Positions 57,436-64,000 of a DNA stretch of 64,000 nt are shown here, in pieces. The notes under the pieces are model-generated. The model saw nothing but the letters and a program-made list of their open reading frames with translations. It made no database searches and had not been told where the DNA came from. Every line of letters begins with the position of its first letter. The stretch's first letter is position 1. The stretch comes from Lachnospiraceae bacterium (lineage in GTDB: Bacteria; Bacillota; Clostridia; Lachnospirales; Lachnospiraceae), in NCBI GenBank assembly GCA_022794255.1, contig JAAWEL010000038.1:62001-126000 (forward strand), written 5' to 3'. Made by a program: the position numbers and the translations under genes.

Positions 57436-58485
57436 TCACTCCCGGTAATAGAGCGTCCGGACAGATGCCCGCTCCACAATAGACGGGCGCAGATTGATTG
57501 CTGTATTTCCTTCGGTTTTTCCGTTGATCTGGTCGATCAGAATTTTGGCAGTGAGGCGTCCGATCTCGTAAGCGGGCTGATTGATTGTGGTGAGAGGCGG
57601 AGTGAAAAAAGAACTCTGTTCAATGTTGTCAAATCCTACCACGGATAGATCATCCGGAACCTTAAGACCCAGCTTTCCCAGTTCATCAATCAGCCCAAAG
57701 GCGGTCAGATCATTTAAGGTAAAGATGGCAGTGGGCCGCCTTTTCAGTTGATAAATACATTTTGCGAAATATCTTCCGTTTTCAAAATCATAGAGACCTT
57801 CGTCTCGTTCTTTTTCAGAATCAGACAAAATAATATATTCATCCTGTCTGGGAAGATGAAATTCCTCCAATCCATACAAATATCCCTCCAGTGCCTCCCT
57901 TCGTACCAGACGGTTAAGAGGAGGGGAGGCAAAAGCGATCTGTCGGTGTCCCTTCAGGTACAAATGTTCTACGGCCAATTTGGCAGCTTCAAAATAATTG
58001 AATTTTACGTAGCTTACATTCAGGTTGCACAAAGACTGATCAAACACCACCAGGGGGATGTTGTGCTGGAGAATATCGGTAAGGAAATCCTGGTTTTCAT
58101 TGATAGAGGACAGAATGATGCCGGCAACTGATTTGGATAGTGAGGCCTTAAGCATTGCCTGCTCCTTTTCTGGGTTGCGGTGGGAGCTGCAGAAAAAGGG
58201 AGTATAGCCATTCTCTTCACAGACGTTCTCAACACCTACCAAAAGCTGAGGGTAAAATGGATTGGTAAGCGTGGGAACAACCACGAAAATGTCCTTTGAG
58301 ATGCGGTTTTTGATGGGGTTGCGGATCGAGGGTGAGACATAGTTTAATTCCTTTGCGGCCTGAAGGATTTTTTTGCGGGTTTCCTTTTTGACAGGATAAT
58401 CGCTTCCGCTGAGCACCCGGGAGACAGTGGCAGGGGAGCAGCCTACCTTTTGGACAATCTGTGAAATCGTTGCTTTTCGTGCCAT
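57436..58485 (-). CDS. LacI-family transcriptional regulator
   Basis: ATISQIVQKVGCSPATVSRVLSGSDYPVKKETRKKILQAAKELNYVSPSIR; periplasmic-binding-like domain. Confidence 0.95.
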   Translation of the reverse strand: MARKATISQIVQKVGCSPATVSRVLSGSDYPVKKETRKKILQAAKELNYVSPSIRNPIKNRISKDIFVVVPTLTNPFYPQLLVGVENVCEENGYTPFFCSSHRNPEKEQAMLKASLSKSVAGIILSSINENQDFLTDILQHNIPLVVFDQSLCNLNVSYVKFNYFEAAKLAVEHLYLKGHRQIAFASPPLNRLVRREALEGYLYGLEEFHLPRQDEYIILSDSEKERDEGLYDFENGRYFAKCIYQLKRRPTAIFTLNDLTAFGLIDELGKLGLKVPDDLSVVGFDNIEQSSFFTPPLTTINQPAYEIGRLTAKILIDQINGKTEGNTAINLRPSIVERASVRTLYYRE

Positions 58486-58691
58486 GGATATCTACCTTAC
58501 CTTTCCGTAGATTTTTTGTATAGAAAAATAATAATACGTTTCTGTATGGAAAGCAATATCTGTTTGAAAAAATCCTGTTTGAATTTATGTATTTGTGATA
58601 GAAAAAAGATTTTTCCGGATTGCAGAAGGGATAAACAGATATTTTTCTGAATTACCCCTGGAATATTTGACTGTGTTTATAGAAAAATATA

Positions 58692-58883
58692 AGAAATATT
58701 TCTGTGCATGAAAGAAAAATTTCTAAATAATTTGTTTATATTTTATAATATATAAACAAAAATATTAGTTATTACGTGGAAAATACATCATAATAGGATA
58801 AAGTCATTGAAAAAACAACAGAAAAATGATAATATACACCTATAAAATTTAAAGAAAAAATATAGAAAAACAGAAAATTTTCT
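58692..58883. promoter_or_regulatory. Three AGAAA-NN-TTTCT palindromic elements upstream of uxuA
   Basis: AGAAATATTTCT (58692-58703), AGAAAAATTTCT (58713-58724), AGAAAATTTTCT (58872-58883) in the lacI-uxuA intergenic region. Confidence 0.4.
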
Positions 58884-58916
58884 ATAACTATCTTTTAAGA
58901 AAGGGAGTGGCAGGCT

Positions 58917-59960
58917 ATGAAAATGATATTCCGCTGGTATCCCGAAGCCAATGCAATTGATCTTGGTTACATTCGTCAGATACCAGGGGTAAAGGGGATT
59001 GCAGGAGAACTGCCTGTGGCAGTGGGAGAAATTTGGGCGCTGGATGATATTCTTGCAGTGAAATCCCAAGTGGAAAAATCTGGTCTGAGATTGGAGGTGA
59101 TTGAAAGTGTAAAGGTACATGAGGAGATTAAACTGGGCAGAAAAAGCAGAGATCTTTATATCGATCATTATATTGCGACCATCAAAAATCTTGGAAAAGC
59201 CGGGATTCAGGTGGTGTGCTACGACTTTATGCCAGTGTTTGACTGGATGCGTACCGATGCGGAAAGGCTTTTGCCGGACGGTTCTACAGCATTAGCCTAT
59301 GATGATGAGGTGGTGAAGAAAAAAGATCCGCTGGACGGAGATTTTGCTTTGTGTGACTGGGAGACGGTTTATTCCTCCAATGAGCTGGAAAAGCTTTTCA
59401 AATGCTATGAGAGTGTGGGGGAGGAAGGGCTTTGGGAAAACCTGGAATATTTTCTCAAAGCTGTGATACCAGAGGCCGAGAAAGCGGGAGTGCGCATGGC
59501 AATGCATCCGGATGATCCCTGCTGGCCTGTTTTTGGCCTGCCGCGTATTATCACCAGTGAAGAAAACATAGACCGTTTCCTGGCGATTGCAGACAGCCCT
59601 TATAATGCGCTGACTTTTTGTACGGGTTCTCTCGGCTGCTCTGACGATAATGACTTGCCCAGGTTGATTAGAAAATATGCCTCCGCAGACAGAATTGCCT
59701 TCGGGCATGTGCGCAATGTGAAGCGGCTTTCAGGCAGAAGCTTTGAGGAATCAGCCCATTATTCAAAGGCAGGGTCTCTTGACATAGTGGAGATTATGAA
59801 AGCTTATTATGATGCAGGATACGAAGGATATATAAGGCCGGATCATGGCAGGAGAATCTGGGGTGAGAAAGGCGGAGCCGGCTACGGGCTTTATGACAGG
59901 GCTCTGGGAGCGGTGTATCTTTCGGGGATTTGGGAAACATTAGAGAAGGTGAACAAATAA
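58917..59960 (+). CDS. uxuA: Mannonate dehydratase
   Basis: MKMIFRWYPEANAIDLGYIRQIPGVKGIAGEL; VCYDFMPVFDWMRTD; MAMHPDDPCWPVFGLPRI; RPDHGRRIW. Confidence 0.96.
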   Translation: MKMIFRWYPEANAIDLGYIRQIPGVKGIAGELPVAVGEIWALDDILAVKSQVEKSGLRLEVIESVKVHEEIKLGRKSRDLYIDHYIATIKNLGKAGIQVVCYDFMPVFDWMRTDAERLLPDGSTALAYDDEVVKKKDPLDGDFALCDWETVYSSNELEKLFKCYESVGEEGLWENLEYFLKAVIPEAEKAGVRMAMHPDDPCWPVFGLPRIITSEENIDRFLAIADSPYNALTFCTGSLGCSDDNDLPRLIRKYASADRIAFGHVRNVKRLSGRSFEESAHYSKAGSLDIVEIMKAYYDAGYEGYIRPDHGRRIWGEKGGAGYGLYDRALGAVYLSGIWETLEKVNK

Positions 59961-59992
59961 ATGAATTTAATAAAAGAATGGAGGAAAACAGT

Positions 59993-61075
59993 ATGAAAAA
60001 GATTTTGTCGGTCCTGTTGTCAGCAGCTATGGTAATGTCACTTACTGCCTGCAAAGGCAGCTCAGAGCCTCAGACTACGGCCGCTCCGTCTCAGACCACA
60101 GCCGCTGCCGGGACGGAGGCCATGGCAAAGGAGGAAGCCCCGGCAGCAGGGCAGGCGGCAGAGACGGTCACCCTGAAGTTTGTGGAGCAGATGCCCGATG
60201 GCCATATTATGACAGATACGCTCTATTATTTTGCGGATAAGGTTGAGGAGCTGTCGGGAGGTTCCATCAAAGTGGAGCGGTACTCCGGCGGACAGTTAGG
60301 AGATGACACGGCTATGCAGGAAGGGGTCCAGATGGGAACCATCGATGTGATCCGGACAGAGTTTACCACCCTGGTAAACTTTGGTGCCAAAAAGGTTGAA
60401 GTCACAACGCTGCCCTATGTGATTCGGGACAGGGATCATTTTTGGAAAATGGTAAATTCGGATGTGGGTCAGGAGCTTCTTGCCAGCATTCAGGAGGATG
60501 GCACCCAGATGGTCGGGCTCTGTATCATTGAGGAAGGTTCTCGTCATTTCTTTACAAAGGATCCGGTCAACTCTCTTGGGGATCTTGCAGGGAAAAAGCT
60601 GAGAGTTCAGAACACGGAGATGTGGCTGGAAATCGTAAAGAGCTTAGGCGCCTCGCCCACTCCCATGTCCTTTAGCGAGCTGTACACGGCATTGCAGTCC
60701 GGTGTTGTGGATGGAGCAGAACAGCCTTTGTCTGGTTTTGTATCCCAAAAATTTTATGAGGTCTGCCCGAACATGATTCTTGATGGCCATGTCTATCCGG
60801 TGGAAGCTTATGTGATTTCCGAGATAACATGGAACAAGCTTTCCGATGAGCAGAAAGAGATTATACGCCAGGCTGCCAAGGAGACTCAGACCTTCAACCG
60901 GGAGAGCATCCAGGAGGCTGAGGATGAGATCATGGAGAGTTTTGATGAGCTGGGAGTTACTGTTGTGGAGGTTCCTGACAAGAGTGAGTGGGTTGATGCA
61001 GTTTGGCCGGTTTATGAGAAGTTTGGCAGCGATGAGGTTCTTGCCCTGTTAAAGAGGATTCAGGATATCAAATAG
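59993..61075 (+). CDS. TRAP transporter solute-binding lipoprotein, DctP family
   Basis: MKKILSVLLSAAMVMSLTACKGS; LAGKKLRVQNTEMWLEIVKSLGASPTPMSFSELYTALQSGVVDGAEQPL. Confidence 0.95.
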   Translation: MKKILSVLLSAAMVMSLTACKGSSEPQTTAAPSQTTAAAGTEAMAKEEAPAAGQAAETVTLKFVEQMPDGHIMTDTLYYFADKVEELSGGSIKVERYSGGQLGDDTAMQEGVQMGTIDVIRTEFTTLVNFGAKKVEVTTLPYVIRDRDHFWKMVNSDVGQELLASIQEDGTQMVGLCIIEEGSRHFFTKDPVNSLGDLAGKKLRVQNTEMWLEIVKSLGASPTPMSFSELYTALQSGVVDGAEQPLSGFVSQKFYEVCPNMILDGHVYPVEAYVISEITWNKLSDEQKEIIRQAAKETQTFNRESIQEAEDEIMESFDELGVTVVEVPDKSEWVDAVWPVYEKFGSDEVLALLKRIQDIK

Positions 61076-61097
61076 TGCAGGAAAGGGGGACAAGGCG

Positions 61098-61589
61098 ATG
61101 GTGGAGAGAATTTTTGATACATTATTTGGAATTGTAAAAAGCATCTGCAAGGTTATGCTTTGCGTTCAGGTCATATCCGTCACAATTGTCTTTGTGGGCA
61201 GATACTTCTTTAATGTAACTCCTGCATGGGGGGAGGAGCTTACCTTGTTCTGCCTTGTATGGCTGAGCCTGATGGGGGCTTCCCTGCCCATCCGCACCGG
61301 AGGACACCTGCATGTGACACTGCTTGATTTTCTCTGTAAACCAAAGACGCTTGCAAGGATCGATACCATTGGAGATGTGCTCACGATTGTGTTTTGCGGG
61401 GTGATCTTTGTTGCCGGACTGGCCATGACAAAGCAGGTGTCCGGCACGATTCTTCATGGAATCCGCATCAGCAAAGGCTTTCTCTATGCGGCAGTGCCCA
61501 CCTCCATGGTGTTTTATCTTTTAGCGCTGTTTGACAAATACTATAGAAGGCTTAAACACACGGAAAAAAGAGAGGAGGATGTTTTATGA
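61098..61589 (+). CDS. TRAP transporter small permease, DctQ family
   Basis: VTPAWGEELTLFCLVWLSLMGASLPIRTGGHLHVTLLD. Confidence 0.92.
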   Translation: MVERIFDTLFGIVKSICKVMLCVQVISVTIVFVGRYFFNVTPAWGEELTLFCLVWLSLMGASLPIRTGGHLHVTLLDFLCKPKTLARIDTIGDVLTIVFCGVIFVAGLAMTKQVSGTILHGIRISKGFLYAAVPTSMVFYLLALFDKYYRRLKHTEKREEDVL

Positions 61590-62881
61590 CGCCGGAAGTG
61601 ATTGGAACATGGCTTTTGATTGGAAGCTTTCTGGTTTTGATAGCTCTCCGGGTGCCTATTGTGTTTGCGGTGGGAATCTCTACTGTGTCGACATTTTTTT
61701 ACCTTGATATTCCCATGATGATGGTAGTGACAAATATAGTCAAAGGTGTAAACTCCTTTTCTCTTATGGCGATTCCCTTCTTTATTTTGGCCGGTGAGGT
61801 TATGAGTGCGGGAAGTATTTCTGAACGGCTGTTTAAACTGGCAAAATCTCTGGTAGGCCAGTTTCGGGGCGGACTTGCCCATGTTAATGTACTCGGCAGT
61901 ATGTTCTTTGGGGGGATTTCTGGATCTCCTGTGGCAGATGTGTCATCTCTGGGGGTAATCGAGATCCCTATCATGGAGAAGGATGGGTATGATCTTGATT
62001 TCTCGGCAGGAATCACCATGGCAAGTTCTGTGGAGGGACTTTTGATTCCGCCCAGCCATAATATGATCATCTATGCAATGGCGGCCGGTTCTGTGTCCAT
62101 TGCCAAATTGTTTTTAGCAGGTATGGTTCCCGGGATTTTACTTGGCCTGTTCCTTATGATTTTTTGCTATATTGTTTCTGTAAAACGCAATTACCCCAAG
62201 GGGGACAAATTCAGCTTTAAGGTGATGGCAGCTGCGTTTCTGGATTCGTTTTTTGGTATCTGCACGGTCATTATTATTATGGTTGGGGTCCTGACAGGGC
62301 TCTTTACTGCCACAGAGTCAGCGGCGATTGCCGTAGTGTGGGCAACCTTGGTGACTTTTGTGATTTACAGGGAGCTGCCGGGAAAGGAGATATGGAATAT
62401 TCTTGACAGGGCGCTGGGAACCCTTTCCATCATTATGGTAATTATGGGGGTCTCTTCTGCCTTTGGCTGGCTCCTTGCCTACTTAAAGGTTCCGGAGATG
62501 ATTATCAATGGAATTTTGGGCTTTACAACCAACCGGATTCTGATTTTGCTTTTGATCAATCTGATATTACTTTTCCTGGGAATGATTATGGATATGTCAT
62601 CCATCATCATTATCACAACGCCCATTCTGCTGCCTATAGCGGTCAGCATTGGAATGGATCCAATACAGTTTGGAGTGATGATGATCCTGAACCTTGGGAT
62701 TGGCCTCATTACTCCGCCGGTGGGGGCTGTGCTGTTTGTCACCAGCGGAATTACCGGCTTAAAGATTGAGCAGTTAGCCAAGTGTATGCTGCCCTTTTAC
62801 GTGGTGATGATCTGCGCACTTTTGGCAATTACTTATATACCAGCGGTTTCTATGGCAGTGCCTAATTGGCTGTACCCATAA
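61586..62881 (+). CDS. TRAP transporter large permease, DctM family
   Basis: IPFFILAGEVMSAGSISERLF; GGISGSPVADVSSLG; LITPPVGAVLFV; ATGA overlap with dctQ. Confidence 0.95.
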   Translation: MTPEVIGTWLLIGSFLVLIALRVPIVFAVGISTVSTFFYLDIPMMMVVTNIVKGVNSFSLMAIPFFILAGEVMSAGSISERLFKLAKSLVGQFRGGLAHVNVLGSMFFGGISGSPVADVSSLGVIEIPIMEKDGYDLDFSAGITMASSVEGLLIPPSHNMIIYAMAAGSVSIAKLFLAGMVPGILLGLFLMIFCYIVSVKRNYPKGDKFSFKVMAAAFLDSFFGICTVIIIMVGVLTGLFTATESAAIAVVWATLVTFVIYRELPGKEIWNILDRALGTLSIIMVIMGVSSAFGWLLAYLKVPEMIINGILGFTTNRILILLLINLILLFLGMIMDMSSIIIITTPILLPIAVSIGMDPIQFGVMMILNLGIGLITPPVGAVLFVTSGITGLKIEQLAKCMLPFYVVMICALLAITYIPAVSMAVPNWLYP

Positions 62882-62898
62882 GAGAGGAGGGGTGGAGT

Positions 62899-64000
62899 AT
62901 GGAATTTATCACGGAAGATTTTTTGCTTAACGGAGACACGGCACGGATCCTCTACCACGAGATGGCCGCTGATTTGCCGATTATTGATTATCACTGTCAT
63001 ATCCAGGCATCCCACATTGCAGAAAACAAAAGTTTTGATAATCTGACGCAGGTATGGCTTGCTGATGATCACTACAAATGGACGGCCTTGCGCTGGAACG
63101 GGGTAGTGGAACGGCTGATCACCGGGGATGCAGATGATTATGAAAAATTTCTTGCATATGCAAGGACACTTCCTGCGTGTATCGGCAATCCTCTGCACCA
63201 CTGGTCCCACTTAGAATTGAAAAAATATTTTGGCTATCATGGACATCTGACCGAGGACACGGCGCCAGAGGTTTGGGACCTTGCCAATAGCAGGCTTGGC
63301 CTTAAGGGGCTTCGTGCCAGAGATTTTATGCTTCAGGCCAAGGTGGAAAAAATCTGCACCACAGATGATCCGGCTGATGATTTAAAATGGCACAAAAGAT
63401 TGGCAGAGGAAGATTTTTTTGTGAAGGTTTATCCGGCTTTTCGCCCGGATAAAGCCATAGAAATCACAAAGCCGGAATTTCTTCCCTATCTGGAAAGGCT
63501 GGGGGAAGCAGCAGGGGTTCGGATAGATCATCTTGACAGTCTTTTACAGGTTTTTCTCAACCGGCTGGATGCCTTTGAAACCCTGGGCTGCAGGGTATCG
63601 GATCACGGTCTGACAAAACTTCCCTGGGCGCCTGCAAGGGAGACGGAGGTAAGGGATATTTTTTTCAGACGTCTTGGCGGAGAAGCTTTAAGTGATCTTG
63701 AGGCAGAAAAATATCAGACCTTTATACTTTCCTGGCTGGCAAAGCAATATGCAAGACGGGGGTGGGTGATGCAGCTTCATTTCGGAGTGCTGCGGAATGT
63801 AAGCCCGACTCTGTATGAGGCTCTTGGGGAAGATGCAGGGGGAGATGCCATGGGAGATACCCCATGTGGGGAGAAACTGGCCGGCCTGCTTTGGAGCCTG
63901 GAGCGGAAGAGGGCATTGCCAAAAATGATTCTGTACTCCATCAATCCGGGGGATAATGCAGTCATAGATACCCTGGCTGGATGTTTTGAAAACGGGGAAG
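62899..64000 (+). CDS. uxaC: Glucuronate isomerase (uronate isomerase), truncated by window end
   Basis: MEFITEDFLLNGDTARILYHEMAADLPIIDYHCHIQASHIAENKSFDNLTQVWLADDHYKWTALRWNGV...CTTDDPADDL; no stop before 64000, so it is missing from the ORF track. Confidence 0.95.
   Translation, partial: MEFITEDFLLNGDTARILYHEMAADLPIIDYHCHIQASHIAENKSFDNLTQVWLADDHYKWTALRWNGVVERLITGDADDYEKFLAYARTLPACIGNPLHHWSHLELKKYFGYHGHLTEDTAPEVWDLANSRLGLKGLRARDFMLQAKVEKICTTDDPADDLKWHKRLAEEDFFVKVYPAFRPDKAIEITKPEFLPYLERLGEAAGVRIDHLDSLLQVFLNRLDAFETLGCRVSDHGLTKLPWAPARETEVRDIFFRRLGGEALSDLEAEKYQTFILSWLAKQYARRGWVMQLHFGVLRNVSPTLYEALGEDAGGDAMGDTPCGEKLAGLLWSLERKRALPKMILYSINPGDNAVIDTLAGCFENGE

Noticed and set aside
1-64000. CRISPR arrays, rRNA, tRNA, IS/transposase genes
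   Set aside because: No regularly spaced repeats, rRNA signatures, tRNA cloverleaf or transposase motifs noticed by eye.

Overview
The 64 kb window is dense, low-GC Clostridia-like (probably Lachnospiraceae-type) chromosome. Contents: (i) three complete TRAP (DctPQM) transporter loci. One sits with a ribulose-P epimerase-like gene and an SDR. One sits with a GlpA-like dehydrogenase / FAD oxidoreductase / DUF1667 trio and a Gfo/Idh dehydrogenase. One sits with uxuA, uxaC and a LacI regulator. (ii) A cell-wall/extracellular block: GreA-like factor, amidase, TrxB, NlpC/P60, acyltransferase, GGDEF, GIY-YIG. (iii) A long cell-surface polysaccharide cluster from glf to ugd, with about 6 glycosyltransferases, 2 flippases, ATP-grasp + DegT, DUF2304/DUF2142, rfbC and an ABC-2 permease without a visible ATPase. 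(iv) A Thg1-like 3'-5' polymerase divergent from a double-HTH XRE-type protein, beside a roughly 500 bp stretch of decayed sequence. (v) Housekeeping genes: malQ, rluA-type, cysE, ttcA-like, SPOCS/LysM, hpf, secA and frameshifted prfB. The most interesting signals are a structured, probably plus-strand non-coding RNA next to hpf/raiA (about 52157-52345), five perfect DnaA boxes between hpf and secA (two pairs directly abutting), the bacterial Thg1-like/XRE pair, and the gene graveyard at 42.2-42.7 kb. No tRNA, rRNA, CRISPR array or intact IS element was recognised. All calls are by eye; no database search was run.
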